Of a stretch of DNA of 64,000 bases, positions 34,066-41,944 are shown piece after piece. Position numbers and translations under genes: made by a program. The notes beneath the pieces are model-generated. The model was given only the letters and a program-made list of their open reading frames with translations. It made no database searches and was not told the DNA's origin. The stretch spans positions 40,437 to 104,436 of the forward strand of contig NZ_JAIQDG010000041.1 of assembly GCF_020037125.1 (NCBI RefSeq). The letters run 5' to 3'. This DNA is from Myxococcus sp. RHSTA-1-4. Its GTDB lineage: Bacteria > Myxococcota > Myxococcia > Myxococcales > Myxococcaceae. Position 1 is the stretch's first letter. Every line of letters begins with the position of its first letter.

Positions 34066-35067
34066 TCAGACGACGACGAAGTGGAAGCTGGCGCCGTACG
34101 AGCGCACCTCGGACTCGGCCACGTCCCGGGGGTCCATGGCCGACACGAGGTCCGCCCGGGTCAGCGACAGGTGGCGCGTGCGGTTGGCCTCCAGCAGCGC
34201 CGCGTCGAAGGCCTCGCGGCTGCCCCACTCCGGCTGAAGGGCCTTCCACACGTGGGAGATGAAGACCTTGTTCTGCCCGAAGCGGCCCGTGGGCAGGGCC
34301 CGTGCCACGGCCAGCACGCGCCCGGCGAAGCTGGCCACGGAGTCCTGGGCTTCGGGCTCTGGCGCCGGCGCGGGGGCCTCCGTGGGCGTGGGCGTGGCTG
34401 CCGGCTCGGGCATGGCCCACCGGCGCAGCAGGGCCAGCCGCACGGCCTCGGCGTCCACCCGTGTGGCCCCGGCCTCGCGTGCCACGAGCTGCTCCACGGC
34501 CTTGCGTGGGTCCTTCGTCTCCGCCTCCAGGAGCTGCCCGAGCAGGTGGGCCTGCACCGCGCCCAGCGTGAAGGGCCGGTCCGTCTCCACCCCGAGTTGA
34601 CGCCACAGCAGCCGGTCCCGCATCTGCGCCAGGGAGAGGGCGTCCGTGCCGGCCACGGGATGCTGGCGTTTCAGGATGGCGGCGCGCACGCCGTCGGCGC
34701 TCGACAACCGGGCCAGCACCGGCTTCGTGGGCGGCAGGTCCAGGCCGCGCGCGAGCAAGTAGGTAGCCTTCAGCTTCTTCCAGGTGAGCGCGCGTGGCAG
34801 CGCGTCCAGATGGAGGAAGCCAAGCACCCGGGTGCGGCCCTCCGCCGTCAGCTCCACGCGGCTGCGCCCGCTTTCCGTCACCAGCCCGTCGCGGAGGAGC
34901 GCCTCCAGTAGCGTGGCGAAGCGCGCCTGCCACTCGGCGCGGCTGAGGCGGTGCTCCACGAAGGGGTGCAGCGCGTCCTCCAGTTCCTTGCGCGTGCCGG
35001 GCCGCTTGAGGCGGGTGACGAGCCAGGAGAGGGCAAGCCCCGTCAGGCGGGTATCAGCGGTTTCCAT
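34066..35067 (-). CDS. winged-helix-like protein of the nuclease/ATPase cassette
   Basis: The 333-aa product starts at the ATG at 35067 and overlaps the upstream nuclease gene by 14 bp; the ATPase gene starts 21 bp after its stop. Residues 1-70 look like a winged helix (TRKELEDALHPFVEHRLSRA, LLEALLRDGLVTESG). Residues 215-250 are a Pro/Ala/Glu linker, and the C-terminal 85 residues are a second compact domain (GRFGQNKVFISHVWKALQPE, TRADLVSAMDPRDVAESEVR). It may bind DNA or bridge the nuclease to the ATPase. I recognise no family. Confidence 0.65.
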   Translation of the reverse strand: METADTRLTGLALSWLVTRLKRPGTRKELEDALHPFVEHRLSRAEWQARFATLLEALLRDGLVTESGRSRVELTAEGRTRVLGFLHLDALPRALTWKKLKATYLLARGLDLPPTKPVLARLSSADGVRAAILKRQHPVAGTDALSLAQMRDRLLWRQLGVETDRPFTLGAVQAHLLGQLLEAETKDPRKAVEQLVAREAGATRVDAEAVRLALLRRWAMPEPAATPTPTEAPAPAPEPEAQDSVASFAGRVLAVARALPTGRFGQNKVFISHVWKALQPEWGSREAFDAALLEANRTRHLSLTRADLVSAMDPRDVAESEVRSYGASFHFVVV

Positions 35068-36274
35068 GGGATGTCTCCCGCCCGGAGAGCTCCTGCCTCC
35101 GGGCTGCAATCAGCGTTTCGAGGGTTTCGAGGATTTCTTCCAGTCGCGAAACGACATCGTCGGAGAGGAAGCGGACCACCCAGTAGCCCGCGCGCTGGAG
35201 TGCGAGGTCCTTGCGCCGGTCCAGGCGGTATCGCGCGTCCTCCCGGAAGTGGAAGTACCCGTCGAGTTCCACCGCGAGCCGCAGTTCTGGACACAGCAGG
35301 TCCACTTCCAGTGGACGGTGTCCGTTGCCCACGTCGAGGTAAGCATTGAGGGTGAACAGCCCCCGGGTCGACGGGAGGTGCTGTAGCAGGTCGAAGAGAA
35401 AGCGCTCCTGTGTGCTGCGCGCGCGGTCCTCGACCTCGCGGCGCGCGGCGGTGATGGAGCGTGCCGCTTCGGCATAGCGGGCGAGCAGGGGCTCCGGGAG
35501 TCCCTCCTGCTGGAGCCGGGCGAGCGTGGGGGCCACCGCGCTCGCCGAAGCCGCGGCGGGAGCTGCTGGCGATGCTTCCGGCAGGTCGAGCTGTCCGTCC
35601 CGCAGCATGGCGAGGACGCGGGATTCCCCTCGCCGCTGGTGCTCGGCGAGTGACTCCGGTGTGAGCACGCAGACGGTGGTGAGCGCGGGGGCCGAGGCAC
35701 AGAGGGACGCGGCGGTGCGCAGCGCGCGGAAGTCGGAGGGGCCTCCTCGGACGCGCAGGACGGGGGTGCTCCCGAAGGGCACGAGCGCCAGCAGCGCCTG
35801 GAGCGCCGCGAACGGGTCCTGCTGGATGGACGCGTTCACCGGAGCGGGAAGGTCTCCCGGCGAAGACAGGGGTGGGGACTCCAGGATGTGGCGGCACAGC
35901 TCCCAGGTGGTGGACTCGGACCGTGGAGGTGTCAGTCCGTCCAGGAGCACGCGGCGCTCGTGGACAGTCTTGCCCCGGAAGAGCAGCCCCCGCTTCCCGT
36001 CCGTGGGCTGGGAGAGGACGACGAAGGCCTCCGCATGGGAGGTCAGGTCCTGCTCCCGCGCGAGCGCCGTGGCCCAGGCGGCGACCATGGCTCGCGGGTC
36101 GTCACCTTCCGCGACCACGACGCTCAGGCCATGGCGGTGAACCCACTCCGTCAACAGGGCGAGCGCCCGCTCAGGAGGGCCCACGACGGTGCTCAGCGTG
36201 GGAATGCCTTCCGCGCGCCGCCTGACATGGCGGTCCAATGCGTCGAGCAGCGCGGTGTCCACCTGAGACAGCAA
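35054..36274 (-). CDS. PD-(D/E)XK-like nuclease with N-terminal extension
   Basis: This 406-aa protein has a C-terminal domain (residues 285-395) of the DUF559/Vsr-like nuclease type: TQERFLFDLLQ, EVDLLCPELRLAVELDGYFH (Asp and Glu of the PD-(D/E)XK core, with D-G-Y), DRRKDLALQRAGYWVVRF. The N-terminal 250 residues have an ATPase-like alternation (LSVVVAEGDDPRAMVAAWAT, AFVVLSQPTDGKRG) but no Walker A glycine loop. The start is a TTG at 36274; an in-frame GTG at 36262 is the other option. It leads the three-gene cassette. Confidence 0.75.
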   Translation of the reverse strand: MLSQVDTALLDALDRHVRRRAEGIPTLSTVVGPPERALALLTEWVHRHGLSVVVAEGDDPRAMVAAWATALAREQDLTSHAEAFVVLSQPTDGKRGLLFRGKTVHERRVLLDGLTPPRSESTTWELCRHILESPPLSSPGDLPAPVNASIQQDPFAALQALLALVPFGSTPVLRVRGGPSDFRALRTAASLCASAPALTTVCVLTPESLAEHQRRGESRVLAMLRDGQLDLPEASPAAPAAASASAVAPTLARLQQEGLPEPLLARYAEAARSITAARREVEDRARSTQERFLFDLLQHLPSTRGLFTLNAYLDVGNGHRPLEVDLLCPELRLAVELDGYFHFREDARYRLDRRKDLALQRAGYWVVRFLSDDVVSRLEEILETLETLIAARRQELSGRETSHGNR

Positions 36275-36421
36275 TCCATTACCCCCAGGGCGCGTGGTGG
36301 TGACCCGTCAGGCTGGGGAGGAAGCCTGCGCCTCTTGCTGGCCTCATGGCAAGTCAGGGAGGTGATGAGGCGTTACGCGGCCTACCACCGTGGGGGGATG
36401 GACGAGTGTCTGTCTTTGAGC

Positions 36422-36446
36422 GCTGCAAGACCGGAGGGCTTGCAGC
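36422..36446 (-). terminator. hairpin after the monooxygenase gene
   Basis: GCTGCAAG at 36422-36429 pairs perfectly with CTTGCAGC at 36439-36446 around a 9-base loop, 11 bp past the monooxygenase stop at 36458. On the minus strand the stem is followed by GCTCAAAGAC, not a T-run, so the terminator role is tentative. Confidence 0.4.
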
Positions 36447-36457
36447 CAGGCTCGGGG

Positions 36458-38041
36458 TCAGCCGGGACTCAATCCCAGCGCCGTGCGCAGCTCCGGCAGC
36501 CGCGCCAGCGGCACCGCGCCGAAGACGAAGCGGTCCGGGCGGACCACGGCCACGGCCACGCCATGCCGGGTGAACCACTCCGCCAGCCTTCCGGTGTGGT
36601 CCTCCACCTCGGCTGGGGCGGTGCTCCTCAGGCCTGGGGGGCCCACGGTGACGGCCCGGCCTCCCAGTGCCTCCGCGAGCCCATACGCGGCCTCGGTTGC
36701 GGGACTGTTCTTCCTGCTCAGCACGGCGAACCCCGAGCCCAGCGAGTCGTCCAGCAGCCGCTCCTCTCCGGATGACAACCGCACGCGGGGCTGTGGGAAG
36801 TAGCTGCCCTCCGGAGCGTCGCGTCCGGAGCGGCGGCCTCCCAGCAGCCAGCCCTCTTCGATGGACGGCGGTGGCTTGAACCGGAAGCCCTCCACGAAGT
36901 GGCGAACGCTCGGGATGCGCTGGAGGCCGCGCAGCAGCGCGTCTCGCAGCAGGGCGGTGGGGGTGTTGCGCGCTTGGAACACGTAGCCCAGCCGCACGGT
37001 GGCATCGAGCATGGTGCGCACATGCGGGCGGCGCTCCTGCTCGTACGAGTCCAGCAGCGCTTCCGGGGCGCGCCCCTGAAGCACCCGAGCCAGCTTCCAG
37101 GCGAGGTTCGCCGCGTCCCGCAGGCCGGAGACGAGGCCCTGGCCCATGAAGGGCGGCATCATGTGGGCCGCGTCGCCCGCCAGGAAGGTGCGTCCCTCCC
37201 GCCAGCGCGGAGCCATCAGGCAGCGGAAGGCGTAGAGCTGCGCCCGCTCCACCTTCACCCGGTCCGGGTTGACGTAGGGGGCTATCAGGCGGCGGACCGA
37301 GCCGGGCTGCACCATCTCCTCGCCCGTCTCACCGGGCCGCAGCCGGAACTCCCAGCGGAACTGTTCCATGGGGCCACGGCCCACGAAGCCGGGGCGCACC
37401 GGGTCGCAGACGATGCTGCACTCGGGTGGCGCGTCTTCCTCCGCCACCGTGCCGGAGATGGCAATCCAGGGCTCCTCGTAGCTGCGCCCCTCCATGGAGA
37501 TGCCGAGCAGCCCGCGCACCGTGCTCCGGCCCCCGTCGCAGCCCACGAGGTAGCGTGCGCGCACCGTGCTCCGCTCTCCGCTGGTGAGGTCGTGGACTCG
37601 CACCGTGACTCCGGTGGGGTCCTGTTCGAGTGACTCCACTTCCGCGCCGAGCCGCAGCGTCGCCGACTCGAAGCGCCCGAGCCCCTCGCGGAGCGCCTTC
37701 TCCAGCAGCGGTTGGTAGAAGAACCAGATGGGCGTGTAGCCGAAGCCGAAGTCCACCTCGCTCAGGTGGAGCTCCGCGATGGGTTTGCCTCCAACGCCCG
37801 TGTACGTGACGCGCCGGCTCTGTCGCAGGTCCGGCTTCAGCGCGTCGCTGAGGCCCGCGGATTGGTAGATGCGCAGCGCCTCGTCGTCGCACGAGAAGGC
37901 GCGGGGCTGGCCGTGGGGTGTGGACTCGCGCTCCAGCACCAGCACTCGCACGCCGTGGAGGCCCAGCAGGTTCGCGGTGAGCACACCCACCGGGCCGCCT
38001 CCCGCGATGACCACGTCCACGTCATCCGTGCTCGCCGCCAT
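36458..38041 (-). CDS. FAD-dependent aromatic monooxygenase (MhpA/TfdB-like)
   Basis: The 527-aa enzyme has the class A flavoprotein hydroxylase layout. VVIAGGGPVGVLTANLLG at residues 8-26 binds the FAD ADP moiety, VGCDGGRSTVRGLLG is the second FAD/NADPH motif, and LAGDAAHMMPPFMGQGLVSG near 286 contacts the ribityl chain. The C-terminal 130 residues are a thioredoxin-like domain common in MhpA/PheA. It hydroxylates an aromatic ring with NAD(P)H and O2. It lies 60 bp after the SDR gene on the same strand and may share its transcript. Confidence 0.88.
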   Translation of the reverse strand: MAASTDDVDVVIAGGGPVGVLTANLLGLHGVRVLVLERESTPHGQPRAFSCDDEALRIYQSAGLSDALKPDLRQSRRVTYTGVGGKPIAELHLSEVDFGFGYTPIWFFYQPLLEKALREGLGRFESATLRLGAEVESLEQDPTGVTVRVHDLTSGERSTVRARYLVGCDGGRSTVRGLLGISMEGRSYEEPWIAISGTVAEEDAPPECSIVCDPVRPGFVGRGPMEQFRWEFRLRPGETGEEMVQPGSVRRLIAPYVNPDRVKVERAQLYAFRCLMAPRWREGRTFLAGDAAHMMPPFMGQGLVSGLRDAANLAWKLARVLQGRAPEALLDSYEQERRPHVRTMLDATVRLGYVFQARNTPTALLRDALLRGLQRIPSVRHFVEGFRFKPPPSIEEGWLLGGRRSGRDAPEGSYFPQPRVRLSSGEERLLDDSLGSGFAVLSRKNSPATEAAYGLAEALGGRAVTVGPPGLRSTAPAEVEDHTGRLAEWFTRHGVAVAVVRPDRFVFGAVPLARLPELRTALGLSPG

Positions 38042-38101
38042 GTCTTCCCCCCGGAAGTCCTGCCGTGTCTGCTTACCCGCTCAGTGTAGTCGCCTCTCGA
38101 A

Positions 38102-39034
38102 TCAGCCCCGAGGCACCGGCGCTGACTCGCGGTAGATGCGCAGGATGTCGGCCACGCTGTACTGGTACTCGAAGCCCGTGGCCTCCAGGAAGCGGCGGTT
38201 GTCCACGACGATGGGGTAGCGCAGGTGGTCCAGCGCGCCCACCGACAGGCGCGGGAAGCCGCCCCTTCCCAGCAGCAACCTCAGCACTGGCGCCGGCAGC
38301 GGAATCCCCGTGCGCCCCGTCTCCCGCACAATGACGGAGAGAGGAATCGGCGGTGGGCCCGCCACGTTGTAGATGCCCTGCAACCCCTTCTCCAGCGCCA
38401 ACACCAGCGCCGCCACCACGTCCTCCTCCTGCAGGACGTGGAACAGCGGGTCGTACCCCAGCACCAGCGGCACCCGCTGGCCCTTGAGGAAGGACGCCAG
38501 CGTGCCCGTGCCCGGCGCCCCCAGCGTGTAGGGCAGCCGCAATATCGCCGTCGTCAGCTTCGGGAACCGCCACAGCGCCGTGGCCGCGTACAGGTCCGCC
38601 GCCACCAGGTCCGCCAGCTCTGGAATCGATTCCAGCGCGCGCGGGGGCTCGTCCTCCGAGTGGTACAACGGCGAGTCCGGCGCCGCCCCGTAGAACGTGT
38701 GCCGCCCCACGAAGAGAATCTGCTTCACCCCGTGCGCCGCGCAGTGGTCGAACAGCGCCTTGGTGCCGTCCAGGTTGATGCGGCCGCGCTCCGCCCCCTG
38801 CACCGTGAAGGCCGTCACGGTGGCCATGTGCACCACCGCCTCTGGATGCCAGCGCCGGAACACGTCCTCCGCGGCGCGCTTGCGTACGTCACCGCGGAAC
38901 ACCTCGATGCCCAGCTCGCGCGCCTCTTCCCACGGGCGGATGTCGATGCCCGCCACCTGGTGCCCCGCCTCGTGCAGCCGCAGGGCCAGCTTCCTGGCGA
39001 TTCCTCCGGAGATGCCCGGGATGAGCACTCTCAT
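38102..39034 (-). CDS. NAD-dependent epimerase/SDR extended-family protein
   Basis: This 310-aa protein starts at the ATG at 39034 (MRVLIPGISGGIARKLALRL), overlapping the acyltransferase stop by 4 bp (ATGA). VLIPGISGGIARKLA is the Rossmann GxxGxxG loop, and VVHMATVTAF and AGHQVAGIDIRP belong to the NAD site. The SDR Tyr-x-x-x-Lys is not clear: only HTFYGAAPDSP lies in the expected region, so some activity may be atypical. The C-terminal helix IVVDNRRFLEATGFEYQYS is substrate-domain-like. It sits in an operon with a PlsC-type acyltransferase. Confidence 0.82.
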   Translation of the reverse strand: MRVLIPGISGGIARKLALRLHEAGHQVAGIDIRPWEEARELGIEVFRGDVRKRAAEDVFRRWHPEAVVHMATVTAFTVQGAERGRINLDGTKALFDHCAAHGVKQILFVGRHTFYGAAPDSPLYHSEDEPPRALESIPELADLVAADLYAATALWRFPKLTTAILRLPYTLGAPGTGTLASFLKGQRVPLVLGYDPLFHVLQEEDVVAALVLALEKGLQGIYNVAGPPPIPLSVIVRETGRTGIPLPAPVLRLLLGRGGFPRLSVGALDHLRYPIVVDNRRFLEATGFEYQYSVADILRIYRESAPVPRG

Positions 39035-39852
39035 GGCAGCAGCCTCGTTCCCTGCCGCCGGCCGTGACGCTCCGCGCGGCCGCGCTCGATGAGTCCGGAG
39101 ATTCGCGCCTTCACCTTCTGCACATAGCCCTCGATGACGTGGTCCTCCTCGTCCCCCGTGCCCTGGAAGACGAGCGGCTCGCCGTAGTGGATTTCGAGCT
39201 GCACCGGAAGGGGCAGCGGCAGCACGTACGGGGTGAGCGGCACGTACGGCACGCCCAGCAGCTTCCCCAGCCCATAAGCGTTGAACACGGTGGGGATGGC
39301 CGTGCCACCGCCCAGGAAGGCGAAGGGGATGATGGGCGAGCGCGTCTGCAGCGCCAGCCGGATGAAGCCCGTGCCGAAGTCCACCAGCGAGTAGCGCTGG
39401 CGGTAGAGCTTGGCCGTGCCCTTCGCGCCCTCCGGAAAAATCATCAGCAGCCGGTCGTCCTCCAGCAGCCGCCGGGCGTGCTCGGGCAGCCCGGTGAACT
39501 GGCCGGTGCGGCTGGCCCACAGCGAGGACACGGGGAACTTGTGGAGGAAGCGCTCCACCATGCCCTGCGCCAGCCGGGGCGGCTCCATCTCCAGCATGGT
39601 GGAGGCCAGCACCATGGCGCCGTCCACCGCCACCCCGCCGGAGTGGTTGCCCACCAGCATCGCCCGGCCGCGCGGGGGGATGTGCTCGATGCCGAAGCAG
39701 CGCACCCGGAAGTAGTACCGGTAGAGCGCCGCGAAGACGGGCAGCGCCTGCTTCAGGTGGCGCTTGGAGATGCCATACGGGTCCACGCCGAACTCGTTGA
39801 ACGGCAGTTCCAGCCGGTCCACCCGCGCTTGCAGTGAGTCACTTTCGGACAC
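39031..39852 (-). CDS. PlsC-family 1-acylglycerol-phosphate acyltransferase-like protein
   Basis: The 273-aa protein shows the LPLAT layout: VGNHSGGVAVDGA gives the catalytic His-Asp pair, GQFTGLPEHARRLLEDDRLL leads into MIFPEGAKG (motif III), and ALQTRSPIIPFAFLGG is motif IV. I set the start at the GTG at 39852; longer ATG frames would run into the divergent ABC gene's promoter. It acylates a lysophospholipid or similar glycerol-phosphate at the membrane. It overlaps the SDR gene by 4 bp. Confidence 0.82.
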   Translation of the reverse strand: MSESDSLQARVDRLELPFNEFGVDPYGISKRHLKQALPVFAALYRYYFRVRCFGIEHIPPRGRAMLVGNHSGGVAVDGAMVLASTMLEMEPPRLAQGMVERFLHKFPVSSLWASRTGQFTGLPEHARRLLEDDRLLMIFPEGAKGTAKLYRQRYSLVDFGTGFIRLALQTRSPIIPFAFLGGGTAIPTVFNAYGLGKLLGVPYVPLTPYVLPLPLPVQLEIHYGEPLVFQGTGDEEDHVIEGYVQKVKARISGLIERGRAERHGRRQGTRLLP

Positions 39853-39953
39853 GGAGGGGAACGTAGCACGCCCGCCCGGGCCCGCTGCTTTCCGCGCCAC
39901 GCGGGGTGGGCACCGGGCCGCCCCCTGGGCCATACTGCCGCCCACCCCCACTC

Positions 39954-40907
39954 ATGACACACAAGGACGAGCTCGCCATCGAGGTGAAGGGCCTGGTCAA
40001 GCGCTTCGGCGACGTGACGGCCGTGGATGGCATCGACCTGGACATCCGCCGGGGCGAGTGCCTGGGGCTGCTCGGGCCCAACGGCGCCGGCAAGACGACC
40101 ACGGTGGAGATTCTCGAGGGGCTCCAGGCGGCCACCTCGGGAGAGGTGAGGCTGCTGGGGCTGCGGTGGGACACGCACGCGCATGAGCTGCGGCAGCGCA
40201 TCGGGCTGACACTCCAGGAGACGCGCCTGGTGGACCTGCTCACCGTCGAGGAGATGACGCGGCTGTTCGCCTCGTTCTACCCGCGCCCGCTGGAGGTGGA
40301 GGCGCTCATCGGGCTGGTGCAGCTCGGGGAGAAGCGCCACGCGAGGGTGGGCAAGCTGTCCGGCGGCCAGCGGCAGCGGCTGGCGCTGGCGCTGGCGCTG
40401 GCGGGGGACCCGGAGGTCCTCTTCCTCGACGAGCCCACCACCGGACTGGACCCGCAGTCCCGCCGCGCGCTGTGGGACGTGGTGGCCCAGCTCAAGGCGC
40501 GCGGGCGCACGGTGGTGCTGACCACGCACTACATGGACGAAGCCGAGGTGCTGTGCGACCGGCTGGTCATCATCGACCACGGCCGGGTGATTGCCCGGGG
40601 CACGCCGAGGGACATCATCGCCTCGCTGGGCGCCGAGCAGGTCATCGAGCTGGAGGCGGTCCCCGTGCCCGACCTGGAGCGGCTGCGTCCACTCCCGTCG
40701 GTGGTGGCGGCGCAGCGGCACGCCGACCGCATCACCCTGCGGGTGCGCGAGCTGCACCTGTCCCTGCCGGCGGTGCTGCGCGAGGTGGAGGCGGGCGGCG
40801 CCGAATTGCGGCACCTGTCCACGCGCCGGCCCACCCTGGATGACGTCTTCATCGGACTGACGGGCCGCTCGCTGCGCGAGGGCGAGCCGGAAGAGAAGGC
40901 GGCGTGA
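39954..40907 (+). CDS. ABC transporter ATP-binding protein (DrrA-like)
   Basis: The 317-aa ATPase starts at the ATG at 39954 (MTHKDELAIEVKGL). Walker A GPNGAGKTTT at about residue 44, signature LSGGQRQRLALALALA, and Walker B VLFLDEPTTGLDPQ are intact; the C-terminal 90 residues match DrrA-type exporters (LRVRELHLSLPAVLREVE-like segment). It energises export by the permease whose ATG overlaps its stop codon. Methyltransferase and aminotransferase genes follow closely, so this is probably the exporter of the linked natural-product cluster. Confidence 0.9.
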   Translation: MTHKDELAIEVKGLVKRFGDVTAVDGIDLDIRRGECLGLLGPNGAGKTTTVEILEGLQAATSGEVRLLGLRWDTHAHELRQRIGLTLQETRLVDLLTVEEMTRLFASFYPRPLEVEALIGLVQLGEKRHARVGKLSGGQRQRLALALALAGDPEVLFLDEPTTGLDPQSRRALWDVVAQLKARGRTVVLTTHYMDEAEVLCDRLVIIDHGRVIARGTPRDIIASLGAEQVIELEAVPVPDLERLRPLPSVVAAQRHADRITLRVRELHLSLPAVLREVEAGGAELRHLSTRRPTLDDVFIGLTGRSLREGEPEEKAA

Positions 40908-41932
40908 TGGAGCCCCTGGGCCAGCTCATCCTCATGCGGCTGCGGATGCTGTTCCGGCAGCCGGAGGTGCTCTTCTGGACGTTCGCCTTCCCCCTCATCA
41001 CCACGCTGGTGCTGGGGCTGGCCTTCCGCACCGAGGCGCTGGGGCCGGTGAAGGTCGCCATCGTGGAAGGGCCGGGCGCGGCGGCGCTCGTGGCGCGGCT
41101 GGAGGGCACGCCCGAGCTGCACGTGCAGCGGCTGGCCGAGGTGGACGCCCGCCGCCGGCTGGCGCGGGGACAGGTGTCGCTGGTGCTGCTGTCCGGAGAG
41201 GCACCGGAGGCCCTGGTGGACCCGGCCCGGCCGGACGGCCGCGCGGCGCGGCTGCTGGTGGCCCAGGCGCTCGACTCCCGGGAGGACCGGCCGCGCGTCG
41301 AGGCCTTGAAGGCGACGCCGGTGTCCGAGCCGGGCAATCGCTACATCGACTTCCTCATCCCCGGCCTGCTCGGGATGTCGCTGATGTCCAGCAGCCTGTG
41401 GTCGCTCTCCAGCGCGCTGGTCTTCATGCGCGGGGGGAAGCTGCTCAAGCGGCTGGCGGCGACCCCCATGCGCCGCTCCGATTTCTTCATCGCCTTCCTG
41501 GTGGGGCGCCTCCTGTTCGCCCTGCTGGAGCTGGCCTTCTTCTGCGCTTTCGCCCGGTGGCTCTTCGGCGTGCCCATGTTCGGCGACTACGCGACCTTCA
41601 CCCTGGTGGGCATGATGGGGGCGCTGACCTTCGCCGCGCTCGGGCTGCTGGTGGCCATCCGGGCGCGGACCGAGGAGGCGGTGAACGGGCTCGTCAACCT
41701 CGTCACCATGCCGATGCTGTTCCTGTCCGGGGTCTTCTTCTCCTCGGAGAACTTCCCCGGCTGGCTGCAGCCCTTCATCCAGGTTCTGCCGCTCACGGTG
41801 GTCAACGACTCACTCCGGGCCATCATGCTGGAGGGCGCTGGCCTGGACACGCTGGGGCACACCCTGGCGGTGCTGGCCGCCTGGACGGTGGTGCCCATGG
41901 TGATGGCCCTGCGCTGGTTCCGCTGGGTGTGA
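40907..41932 (+). CDS. ABC-2 type transporter permease
   Basis: The 341-aa permease starts at the ATG at 40907, sharing its A with the TGA stop of the ATPase gene (TGATG). It has an N-terminal helix (LFWTFAFPLITTLVLGLAFR), an extracytoplasmic loop of about 120 residues, then five helices in the order of ABC-2 permeases (LIPGLLGMSLMSSSLWSLSS, FALLELAFFCAFARWLFG, FTLVGMMGALTFAALGLLVA, NLVTMPMLFLSGVFFSSENF). It forms a DrrAB-like exporter. The next gene begins 12 bp later. Confidence 0.88.
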   Translation: MEPLGQLILMRLRMLFRQPEVLFWTFAFPLITTLVLGLAFRTEALGPVKVAIVEGPGAAALVARLEGTPELHVQRLAEVDARRRLARGQVSLVLLSGEAPEALVDPARPDGRAARLLVAQALDSREDRPRVEALKATPVSEPGNRYIDFLIPGLLGMSLMSSSLWSLSSALVFMRGGKLLKRLAATPMRRSDFFIAFLVGRLLFALLELAFFCAFARWLFGVPMFGDYATFTLVGMMGALTFAALGLLVAIRARTEEAVNGLVNLVTMPMLFLSGVFFSSENFPGWLQPFIQVLPLTVVNDSLRAIMLEGAGLDTLGHTLAVLAAWTVVPMVMALRWFRWV

Positions 41933-41944
41933 AGGGAGCAATCC

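Noticed and set aside
36275..36457. Possible small gene or promoter signals upstream of the nuclease gene
   Set aside because: The 183-bp gap contains one hairpin near the monooxygenase stop and no open frame with a binding site.
39853..39951. Longer ATG start for the PlsC-type gene at 39951
   Set aside because: It would run into the divergent ABC promoter, adds a low-complexity leader, and is not supported by a binding site.
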